Source: Alphaproteobacteria bacterium
Lineage (GTDB): Bacteria; Pseudomonadota; Alphaproteobacteria; Micavibrionales; Micavibrionaceae
Length of the DNA: 64,000 nt
Direction of reading: 5' to 3'
Assembly (NCBI GenBank): GCA_018000295.1
Contig: JAGNKE010000005.1
Coordinates: 1-64,000, forward strand
The position numbers and the translations under genes were made by a program. Below the pieces are notes generated by a model, which saw nothing but the letters and a program-made list of their open reading frames with translations, had not been told where the DNA came from and made no database searches. Below are positions 25,694 to 33,123 of this stretch, one piece after another; the first letter of the stretch is position 1, and each line of letters begins with the position of its first letter.

Positions 25694-26015
25694 CCAAACC
25701 TCTCTCCTTAAGCATCCTCTGCGTTTCGGTCTTGATGACCTCTTCCTTCGCATCCACGGCATTATTCAAGGCCGTCAAAACCAAATTCTCGACAATCTCC
25801 CGATCCCACCCGGCCATAGAGGGATGAAGCTCAAGATTTAAAACCTTCCCCGCGCAACTCATCGTAACACGAACCAGCCCATCCCCGGAATCGGCACTGA
25901 CCTTCAGATCCTCCAGCTTGGCCTGCAACTCCATCGACATGAAATGCATCCGCTGGATGCGCTTCAACATTTTTTGCGGATCAGGCTCTATCGCGCTTGG
26001 TTTTTCTGTTTCCAT
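25674..26015 (-). CDS. Divergent YbaB/EbfC family paralogue
   Basis: A 113-aa protein aligning by pattern with YbaB: PQKMLKRIQRMHFMSMELQ, then VSADSGDGLVRVTMSCAGKV and NAVDAKEEVIKTETQRML. It has an N-terminal extension of about 14 residues and an acidic end (GLDDDKFE), unlike the basic-neutral YbaB at 23563. It is encoded about 1.8 kb from the first copy on the opposite strand and overlaps the DUF1674 gene. Probably a second nucleoid-associated protein. Confidence 0.85.
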   Translation of the reverse strand: METEKPSAIEPDPQKMLKRIQRMHFMSMELQAKLEDLKVSADSGDGLVRVTMSCAGKVLNLELHPSMAGWDREIVENLVLTALNNAVDAKEEVIKTETQRMLKERGLDDDKFE

Positions 26016-26056
26016 ACATAATACTAGAATGAAAGGTCTAACGGGTACAATTTATT

Positions 26057-27439
26057 ATGCCTACGCAAAAAAACAAAGACACTATTCAATCTCCCGGCTT
26101 TTCTGAGGAGGAAAAAAGCAACGCTGAATCCGACATTCTGGCCGCCCGCCTCTGTGCCCTTGAAATTCTTGATCTTGTCATAAACCAGCGCCAGATGCTC
26201 GATCATGCCCTTGAAAACACACAGGATTTTATAAAACTAAGCCCCAGAGATCGCGCCTTCGTGCGGATGCTGGTGGCCACCACCCTGCGCCGCATGGGCC
26301 AGATTGACGATCTTATCGCAAGGGCGCAGGAAAGGCCCGAATCCCTCAAATCCCTCCAGTTAAAAAATATCCTGCGCCTCGGCACCTGCCAGCTCTTTTT
26401 CACCGACGTCCCCGACCACGCCGCCGTGGACACTTCCGTCAACCTCGCCGAACTGATCGGCATGGACCGCCAGAAGGGCTTCGTGAACGCCCTGCTCCGC
26501 ACCCTGATCCGCAGCGGCAAGGACTGGATGGGCAAGCAGGACGCCTCCCGTCTGAACACCCCCGAATGGCTGCTCAAAATCTGGATCGCCGACTACAGCC
26601 TGAGGGAAGCCGCCGAGATCGCCGCCGCCAACATGGCCGAAGCCCCGTTGGACATTACGGTGAAGGACAACAAGGACTCCGCCTACTGGGCCGCCACGCT
26701 CAAGGCCTCCGTCCTCTCCACCGAAACGCTGCGCCGCTTGGCCGGTGGCAATATCCGCGAAATGGAGGGCTTCGATCAGGGCCAATGGTGGATCCAGGAC
26801 GCCGCCGCCGCCCTCCCCGCAAAGCTTCTCGGCCCGCTGGAGGGCGAAACGGTGCTCGACATCTGCGCCGCTCCGGGCGGGAAAACGCTCCAGCTTGCCT
26901 CCATGGGCGCACACGTCATCGCCCTCGACCGTTCCGCCCAGCGTCTCAAAAAGCTGGAGGAAAACGTCATACGCATGAACCTGCAGGACAAGGTGAAGGT
27001 CGTCGCCGCCGACGCCACCGTCTGGTCCCCGCCGAAAAATGATCCCGCGCCGCAGCGCATCCTGCTCGACGCCCCCTGCAGCGCGACCGGAACCATCCGC
27101 CGCCACCCCGACCTCCCGCACCTCAAGACGCCAAGAGATATGGAGGGGCTGATCGCTGTCCAGTCCCGTTTGCTGGCACAGGCCGGAAAAATTCTCGGCG
27201 TCGGTGGATTACTCATCTACTGCGCCTGCTCCCTGCAGAAGGACGAGGGCGAACGGCAGGTCGACTCCTTCCTCAGCCAAAACCCGAACTTTCAGCGCGT
27301 CCCCATCACGCCGGAGGAAATCGGCAATTACACTGAACTGATCGACCCCAACGGCGACCTGCGGATTCTCCCCTTCCACCTCGCGGCGCAGGGCGGCATA
27401 GATGGGTTTTATGTGGCACGACTAACGCGGGTTTCCTGA
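26057..27439 (+). CDS. rsmB: 16S rRNA m5C967 methyltransferase RsmB
   Basis: A 460-aa protein with an N-terminal NusB-like helical domain (about residues 30-160) and a C-terminal SAM-dependent methyltransferase. Visible are DICAAPGGKTLQLASMG (SAM binding), DAPCSATGTIRRHPDL with the catalytic-loop Cys and YCACSLQKDEGE with the nucleophile Cys. It methylates C967 of 16S rRNA. It is divergent from the YbaB-like gene, with 41 nt between. Confidence 0.95.
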   Translation: MPTQKNKDTIQSPGFSEEEKSNAESDILAARLCALEILDLVINQRQMLDHALENTQDFIKLSPRDRAFVRMLVATTLRRMGQIDDLIARAQERPESLKSLQLKNILRLGTCQLFFTDVPDHAAVDTSVNLAELIGMDRQKGFVNALLRTLIRSGKDWMGKQDASRLNTPEWLLKIWIADYSLREAAEIAAANMAEAPLDITVKDNKDSAYWAATLKASVLSTETLRRLAGGNIREMEGFDQGQWWIQDAAAALPAKLLGPLEGETVLDICAAPGGKTLQLASMGAHVIALDRSAQRLKKLEENVIRMNLQDKVKVVAADATVWSPPKNDPAPQRILLDAPCSATGTIRRHPDLPHLKTPRDMEGLIAVQSRLLAQAGKILGVGGLLIYCACSLQKDEGERQVDSFLSQNPNFQRVPITPEEIGNYTELIDPNGDLRILPFHLAAQGGIDGFYVARLTRVS

Positions 27440-27477
27440 AATAGACACACAGGCTGAAGATTTTGTAAGGTCTGTAA

Positions 27478-27897
27478 ATGTCTCATGAAGAAAACAATCT
27501 TTGCTCGTGTTACTGGCCGGAAAAAATCCTTCTGTTGCCGGGTAGTCCGGCTGTGATCGACAAGGAATCAGGCGAGTTCCGATGGAAAAACACCGATAAC
27601 GAGGGCTATATTGTCTTCAAATTCTGCCCCGAATGCGGATTTGAAATGCCTGTATGCACGAGGGATTTTGTAAGCCCGGGCATCCCTAAAGAAGAATATT
27701 TAAGGCTCCAGAATACTTTACTGAACATAAAGGACATAGACGCACTTATAGAGAGATACGGCGAACCCGATGGAAATGAAACCTACCTCTACTACGAGAA
27801 AAAATCGAAAGCAGCAACAATTAGAGTTCACGCGGATTGGAACAATAAAATACAAATCAACCTGTCCCAAAAACCCATAAAAGATTCCAAAAAATGA
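27478..27897 (+). CDS. Cys-rich small protein, first of a related pair
   Basis: A 139-aa protein with an N-terminal CSCYWPEK and FCPECGFEMP, together four cysteines that could bind zinc, followed by a helical region with DALIERYGEPDG. AAGG lies 7 nt before the ATG. It is related in layout to the next gene (early CxC, then FCPxCG, then an Ile/Leu-rich helix and a GxPD motif) and overlaps it by 4 nt. No known family recognised. Base composition is lower in GC than its neighbours, suggesting an accessory insertion. Confidence 0.65.
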   Translation: MSHEENNLCSCYWPEKILLLPGSPAVIDKESGEFRWKNTDNEGYIVFKFCPECGFEMPVCTRDFVSPGIPKEEYLRLQNTLLNIKDIDALIERYGEPDGNETYLYYEKKSKAATIRVHADWNNKIQINLSQKPIKDSKK

Positions 27898-28358
27898 TAA
27901 AAATGAAACTGCCTTCGGATTACTATCCATGCAACTGCCTCAAGCTTCAAGAATGCAGGGACCAAGCAAACACCTGTATCAAATTTGATGGAGAACACAC
28001 CTCATTCAGTATCACCTATTTCCATCTGCATCATGAAGTGCATAAGCATATACACTTTTGTCCTTTTTGTGGCGGTCGCCCGAGACAGGGGCGACATGAG
28101 AAACAAGCCTCAAAACCTCTTATGCGGAAAGATAAGCTGCAACTTGCAATTCTAACGCAACAGATTAAATCCCTGCAAGATGCTTATGAAATACTCGGGC
28201 AGCCTGATTGTACTTTTTATCATTGGAGATACGAAAATCCCTCAGAGAACGCCAAATTCATAGTGATAGAAAAACAAACAACCGAGAACGGAGAATCCAA
28301 AAGAGAGTTTGGTGTAATGATTTCATCAAAAAAACTTGTGCCAATACCCAAAGCCTGA
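27894..28358 (+). CDS. Cys-rich small protein, second of a related pair
   Basis: A 154-aa protein with CNCLKLQEC, a His-rich stretch (FHLHHEVHKHIHFCPFCGGR) and a helical part with DAYEILGQPDCTFYHW. It shares with the preceding protein the cysteine layout and the ILGQPD/RYGEPD motif. The start is an ATGA overlap; a second ATG lies 9 nt on. Both look like zinc-binding proteins. Function unknown. Confidence 0.65.
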   Translation: MIKMKLPSDYYPCNCLKLQECRDQANTCIKFDGEHTSFSITYFHLHHEVHKHIHFCPFCGGRPRQGRHEKQASKPLMRKDKLQLAILTQQIKSLQDAYEILGQPDCTFYHWRYENPSENAKFIVIEKQTTENGESKREFGVMISSKKLVPIPKA

Positions 28359-28431
28359 AGTAATAACTTCAATAATTTCCAAAGTGTAAAAGCCTTTTAA
28401 ATCTCATCGCTTCTATACCCCACCCCCCGAA

Positions 28432-28446
28432 AAAATGTTACGGTAA
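28432..28446 (+). repeat. 15-nt direct repeat with GTTAC-G-GTAA core, copy 1
   Basis: AAAATGTTACGGTAA, about 65 nt before the acyltransferase ATG. It recurs exactly at 29703-29717 behind that gene, and a partial copy lies at 55380-55390. It may be an operator or the trace of an insertion. Confidence 0.5.
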
Positions 28447-28508
28447 TCTGGCGCTCTCTGCCCTCGCGGACGCTGCAACCCGCAAACCACCACCTTAAGA
28501 AAACGCAA

Positions 28509-29672
28509 ATGCCTCCCCAACCCCCGCACCGTTTCACCGTTCTGGACAGCTGGCGCGGCATCTGCGCCTGCATGGTGGCGCTCTTTCATTTTCACGCCTA
28601 TAACCACTTCTACGACATCCCCTTCTTTCTCAACGCGGGCCTCTATGTCGATTTTTTCTTCGTCCTCAGTGGCTTCGTGATTTTCATCAATTATTTTGAC
28701 CGCCTGAAGGAAGGCTATAGCCTGACAACCTTCATGCGCCTGCGCTTCGGACGCCTCTATCCACTGCACCTCTTTACCCTGCTTGCCTTTGTCGCGGTCG
28801 AACTGATCCAAATTCTCATCCCCCCTCTGGCCAAGCTCAGCCAGACCCCGCCCTTAACCGGAGCGGGCGCGACCCCGGATTATATCGTCACCAACCTGTT
28901 CATGCTCCACGCCCTCGGCTTCGGCGAGCGCCTCTCCTTCAATAGCCCAAGTTGGAGCATCAGCGCAGAATTCTGGACCTACCTTATCTTCGCGCTCACT
29001 GTTCTTCTGTTTAAAGGCCGCGCCCTCTGGGGAGTCTTGGGCCTGATCGTCCTGTCTTTGGGGTTTTTGATGTTCTACGGAGAATTCATGACCACGGTGA
29101 ATTTCGGCATCATCCGCTGCATTTACGGCTTCGGAACCGGGGCGCTGTGCTGTCTGGTCTGGAGGCGCACCAAAGACCTCCTGCCCGAAAAAATAAAATC
29201 GGCAAGGATGTGGAACCTTCTGGAAACCGCAGCGGTGATATCCGTGCTGCTGTTCGTATCTCTCGCCAAGGAAACCGCCTGTGTCTATGCCGCGCCCTTT
29301 GTATTTTTCATGACCATTTACATCTTCACCCATGAAAAGGGCATAATTTCAAAACTGCTCCTGCACAGATTTTTTGTCCTTTTGGGCACACTCTCCTATT
29401 CCATCTATATGACCCATGCCTTTATTGCTGGCAAAGTCTTCATACTCGGCGGAAGGATCGTCGGAAAGATCACAGATATTGACGCCTTTATGACAATCAA
29501 TGGAAAGGAGCGTCTGGCCACGAACATTTGGATGGGGGACGCCCTCACCCTGCTTTACCTTGCCGTCGTGATTGCCATCTCTATCCTCACCTACAAATAC
29601 ATCGAGGAACCCGGCCGCAAATATTTCCGCAGGACAACTCCAGCAACAAAACCTCTTCCAGCCTCTGCATAA
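28509..29672 (+). CDS. Acyltransferase 3 family membrane protein
   Basis: A 387-aa polytopic protein with about ten membrane segments. It starts with VLDSWRGICACMVALFHFHA, the conserved R and H of the acyltransferase 3 fold, followed by DFFFVLSGFVIF, MRLRFGRLYPLH and SPSWSISAEFW. Members O-acylate sugars of the cell surface; the substrate here is unknown. The gene sits between two copies of a 15-nt direct repeat and between rsmB and rpe, which are often near each other, so it may be an insertion. Confidence 0.88.
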   Translation: MPPQPPHRFTVLDSWRGICACMVALFHFHAYNHFYDIPFFLNAGLYVDFFFVLSGFVIFINYFDRLKEGYSLTTFMRLRFGRLYPLHLFTLLAFVAVELIQILIPPLAKLSQTPPLTGAGATPDYIVTNLFMLHALGFGERLSFNSPSWSISAEFWTYLIFALTVLLFKGRALWGVLGLIVLSLGFLMFYGEFMTTVNFGIIRCIYGFGTGALCCLVWRRTKDLLPEKIKSARMWNLLETAAVISVLLFVSLAKETACVYAAPFVFFMTIYIFTHEKGIISKLLLHRFFVLLGTLSYSIYMTHAFIAGKVFILGGRIVGKITDIDAFMTINGKERLATNIWMGDALTLLYLAVVIAISILTYKYIEEPGRKYFRRTTPATKPLPASA

Positions 29673-29702
29673 CAATGGCTTAACCATGGAATTTACCCTC
29701 TG

Positions 29703-29718
29703 AAAATGTTACGGTAAC
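29703..29718 (+). repeat. 15-nt direct repeat, copy 2, with perfect palindrome GTTACGGTAAC
   Basis: Identical 15-mer to 28432-28446. Here the core extends to a perfect inverted repeat, GTTAC-G-GTAAC (29708-29718), about 95 nt before the rpe ATG. An operator for a small dimeric regulator is conceivable (inference). Confidence 0.5.
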
Positions 29719-29811
29719 TCTATGATTCGCTCCGTTCGGGGCGGTCTTGTTATATCTTGTCGAATCTGCTCTGCTACTTCCTCGTCTGTTTTAAACATAG
29801 CCGTAAAAACC

Positions 29812-30474
29812 ATGCCCGCTGCCCGCCCCGTCCGTATCGCCCCCTCCATCCTCTCCGCCGATTTTGCGAAGCTGGGCGAAGAGGTGCGAGCGATTGACAA
29901 GGCCGGAGCCGATTACATCCATATCGACGTGATGGACGGCCATTTCGTGCCCAACCTCACCTTCGGCGCACCCGTCGTCAAATGCCTCCGCCCGCACAGC
30001 AAAAAGATTTTCGACGTCCACCTCATGGTCGCCCCCGTCGATCACCTGATCGCCGATTTCGTAGCCGCGGGTGCAGACATCATCACGGTCCATCAGGAAG
30101 CCGGACCGCATCTTCACCGCACCCTCCAATCCATCAAGGCGCATAAAATCAAAGCGGGCGTATCCCTCAACCCCTCAACCCCCGCCGCATCCATCGCGCA
30201 CGTCATAGACATGGTGGACCTCGTGCTGGTCATGACCGTCAATCCCGGCTTCGGTGGCCAGAGCTTCATCCCGCTGCTCGATAAAATCCGCGACATCCGC
30301 GAAATGATTGACGCCACAAAACGCCCCATCGACCTTGAAGTCGATGGCGGCATCACGCCTAAGACCGGCAAACAGGTCATCGCCGCCGGTGCCGACGTTC
30401 TGGTCGCGGGCACCGCCGTCTTCAAGGACGGGCCGGAACACTACGCGAAAAACATCAAGGCCTTGAAAGTGTGA
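29812..30474 (+). CDS. rpe: Ribulose-phosphate 3-epimerase
   Basis: About 220 aa from the ATG at 29812 ([14 protein letters not shown]); an upstream frame to 29722 is outside the family's usual start. TIM-barrel epimerase with [17 protein letters not shown] (metal ligands), [19 protein letters not shown] and DLEVDGGIT. It interconverts ribulose 5-phosphate and xylulose 5-phosphate in the pentose phosphate pathway. It precedes the heparinase gene by 13 nt. Confidence 0.95.
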   Translation: MPAARPVRIAPSILSADFAKLGEEVRAIDKAGADYIHIDVMDGHFVPNLTFGAPVVKCLRPHSKKIFDVHLMVAPVDHLIADFVAAGADIITVHQEAGPHLHRTLQSIKAHKIKAGVSLNPSTPAASIAHVIDMVDLVLVMTVNPGFGGQSFIPLLDKIRDIREMIDATKRPIDLEVDGGITPKTGKQVIAAGADVLVAGTAVFKDGPEHYAKNIKALKV

Positions 30475-30487
30475 GGGAGGACGCGCC

Positions 30488-32116
30488 ATGCCTTTACGCA
30501 TACTGCAAAATCTGAAAAGCAAGGCGGGCCAGATGGCCTGCGGCACCATTCTTTATAACTGGAGCCTCAGCGAAAAGGCTCCCGAACGCCTACTGGTCAA
30601 GCCCGCCGACGTCTGGGAGGGCAAGCCGGAAAAAGGGCGTTATTTCCTTGAATCCTGCGGCGCGACTGAAGACAGCGGCCCCGTCTGGTACGACCACTGG
30701 TGGTACTACGAGAACGATGACCCGGCCCAATCGGAATTTCTCAACAGCTTCGAATGGCTGCGTGACCTGCGCGCACAATGCGGCTCCCTCGCCCGCAATC
30801 AGGGCCAGCAGATGATCAGCAGCTGGGCGCGGTCCTTTCCCAGCTGGCACAAGGATGCGTGGCGCGGCGATGTGACGGGCCGTCGCATCGCCATGTGGAT
30901 TTCACACCACGAATATTTCTGCGCGGGCCTGCCCGAAGACGATGAGGATTTGTTTTTTTCATCCATGATAAAACAGGCCAAGCACCTTTACAACACACTG
31001 GGAACACTCGACGAAATCCCCCTGCTGCAAGCCGCCAAGGGTCTGATCTACGCAGGCCTCGCCATAGAAGGCCGCGAACGCTGGGTCGAACACGCCTTGA
31101 CCCTTGTCGGAAAGAGCCTTGAGGAACAGATATTGCCCGACGGCGGCCACGCCTCCCGCTCACCCCAAAGACTGATGCAGAGTTTGCAGCTTATACTGGA
31201 CATAAAATCGGCCCTGACCGCTGGCGGTACCCCGGTTCCTGAAAACCTCATAGAAACCATCGCAGCCATGGGTACGGCGTTGCGTTTTTTCCGTTATGGC
31301 GACCGCCGTCTGGCCGTCTTCAACGCTTCTCTGGAAAACGAGCCAGAGGAAATAGACAAGACGCTGGCGCAAGCCGGTTTACGCGGAAAAACACCCCAAT
31401 CTCTGACGGACAGCGGCTACGAACGCATGGAGATGGGGCGCTCTTTGGTGTTATTTGACTATGGCGCCGCCCCGAAATACCCCTGCGACCGCTATACTCA
31501 CGCCGCCCCTCTGGCCTTTGAGTTCAGCTATGGCAAGGAACGCCTGTTCGTTTCCTGCGGAACCCACCTGACCTCCCCGGAATGGCAGGAAGCTCTTCGC
31601 GCCACCTCCGCGCACAACACCGCCAGCCTCGATTACCGAAACGCGCAGGAAATCCGCAAGGACGGTCACTTCGGCCGCCGCTCAAGCGCGACGAAATGCG
31701 AACGGCAGGAAACCCGCGAGGCCATCCTGCTCGACGCCGCGCATAACGGCTACGCCTCACTGAACGGCATCACCCATGCCCGCCGTCTTTACCTGACCGG
31801 GGAGGGCCATGATTTCCGGGGCGAAGACAGCTTCATCAGCAGCATCAATCTGGTGCGCCCCGTAGAAATCGCGATCCGCTTCCACCTCCACCCGCGCATC
31901 ACCGTCTCTCTGGTCAACAACGACACCGAAGCCTTGCTCCGTATGCCCGGCGGCATCGGTTGGCGGTTTAGATTCGGCGCCGGGATTCTGGTGCTTGAGG
32001 ACAGCATTTATCTCGGCGATGAATCCGAAGCCCGCAAGACAAAACAGCTCGTGATCTACGGCCACACTTCGGGCGAGTTCGCCAGCGTCCAGTGGTCCCT
32101 CAAGAAGGAAGGATAG
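30488..32116 (+). CDS. Heparinase II/III family protein
   Basis: A 542-aa protein with an N-terminal alpha/alpha toroid (WLRDLRAQCG, LYNTLGTLDEIPLLQAAKGL, ILPDGGHASRSPQ, where family members place catalytic Tyr/His) and a C-terminal beta-sandwich (ATSAHNTASLDYRNAQEI, HARRLYLTGEGHDFRGED). Such proteins are common in alphaproteobacteria next to rpe and rsmB and probably act on a cell-envelope polysaccharide, though this has not been shown for most. GAGGGAGG precedes the ATG. Confidence 0.88.
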   Translation: MPLRILQNLKSKAGQMACGTILYNWSLSEKAPERLLVKPADVWEGKPEKGRYFLESCGATEDSGPVWYDHWWYYENDDPAQSEFLNSFEWLRDLRAQCGSLARNQGQQMISSWARSFPSWHKDAWRGDVTGRRIAMWISHHEYFCAGLPEDDEDLFFSSMIKQAKHLYNTLGTLDEIPLLQAAKGLIYAGLAIEGRERWVEHALTLVGKSLEEQILPDGGHASRSPQRLMQSLQLILDIKSALTAGGTPVPENLIETIAAMGTALRFFRYGDRRLAVFNASLENEPEEIDKTLAQAGLRGKTPQSLTDSGYERMEMGRSLVLFDYGAAPKYPCDRYTHAAPLAFEFSYGKERLFVSCGTHLTSPEWQEALRATSAHNTASLDYRNAQEIRKDGHFGRRSSATKCERQETREAILLDAAHNGYASLNGITHARRLYLTGEGHDFRGEDSFISSINLVRPVEIAIRFHLHPRITVSLVNNDTEALLRMPGGIGWRFRFGAGILVLEDSIYLGDESEARKTKQLVIYGHTSGEFASVQWSLKKEG

Positions 32117-32123
32117 CCTTTGG

Positions 32124-33017
32124 ATGATGCCTGAGAGCCTCTATCCGCGCATTGAGGATTTGGCCATCAGGATCAGGAACGTCCATGCCCGCGCAGAAAC
32201 AGAAACCGAAGAAAAACAGGCTCAGTTGATGCACACCGCCCTTCGCTCCTTGTGCAAGGCGGTCGATAATCACAAACCTATTTTCGGTACCGAACCCTGG
32301 CATCCGGTCAACCTAGAGAAAAACCTCGGGACGCCCGCAGAATTTCTCCTGCGCCTGCCCGATGAAAACGGTGATCCGCTCCCTGCCTACAACGTCATCA
32401 TGGCCTACTACGACAGCGGCCTGACCGAGCCGATCGACACGCTCCTCGTCCTTTGCGCTTTGCGGCAATTCCGCCAGAGCGCCGAACGGCAGGTTTCCAT
32501 CAACATCTCCGCCCGCTCGCTGCTATCCGCCGACTTCATCAAGACCTTCCTCTCCCATCTTGAAAAGCTCCGCCTCGACAACCAGATTCGCGAAGGCGTC
32601 ATCATCGAAATCCACGAAAGCGCTCCGACTCTGGTCATGAGCAAACACGTGTTGAGCCTCTTCCACCGCTTCGGTGCCCGCTTTGCGATTGACGATGTCG
32701 AACTCAGCCTCGGCGATGCCTTCCGCTTTTCCGAATTCGATGAGATCGCAAGCTTTATAAAAATTGACCGCAAACTCGTCTGCGCCCTGCCGGAATCACC
32801 GAATTCCCTGCCCGCCGCGCTGTCCTTCGTCCGTTCCGTCCTCCCCGATGCGAAAATCGTGGCCGAAGGCGTCCAGAGCGTCGAACACGCAAGGGAGTTG
32901 CATGAATTCTATCCTGAAATCGATTATATGCAGGGCTTGCACCTCCCCGACCGCGTCACCTTCCGCGAACGGTGGAATGAAACCTCCTCGTCACCAAGAC
33001 TGGCAAGCAACAACTAA
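32124..33017 (+). CDS. Degenerate EAL-domain protein
   Basis: A 297-aa protein with an EAL phosphodiesterase fold: SINISARSLLS, EGVIIEIHESAP, FAIDDVELSLGDAF, FIKIDRKLV, AEGVQSVEHA and YMQGLHLPD. However, the EAL signature itself is missing (PAYNVIMAYYD stands near its place), and loop 6 reads VELS instead of FGTG. It keeps the DD pair, the Lys and the later Glu. It is probably a c-di-GMP-binding or protein-interaction module rather than an active enzyme (inference). It starts 7 nt after the heparinase gene; AAGGAAGG lies upstream. Confidence 0.82.
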   Translation: MMPESLYPRIEDLAIRIRNVHARAETETEEKQAQLMHTALRSLCKAVDNHKPIFGTEPWHPVNLEKNLGTPAEFLLRLPDENGDPLPAYNVIMAYYDSGLTEPIDTLLVLCALRQFRQSAERQVSINISARSLLSADFIKTFLSHLEKLRLDNQIREGVIIEIHESAPTLVMSKHVLSLFHRFGARFAIDDVELSLGDAFRFSEFDEIASFIKIDRKLVCALPESPNSLPAALSFVRSVLPDAKIVAEGVQSVEHARELHEFYPEIDYMQGLHLPDRVTFRERWNETSSSPRLASNN

Positions 33018-33123
33018 AAAAATCAACCTGTTTGATTAGAAACTACTGTACCCCAAGACATATTATGGTTATAAATTCACAGGGGTAAAAAGCCCCGAAC
33101 CTTCGAGTTTGTTGACGCACGCC

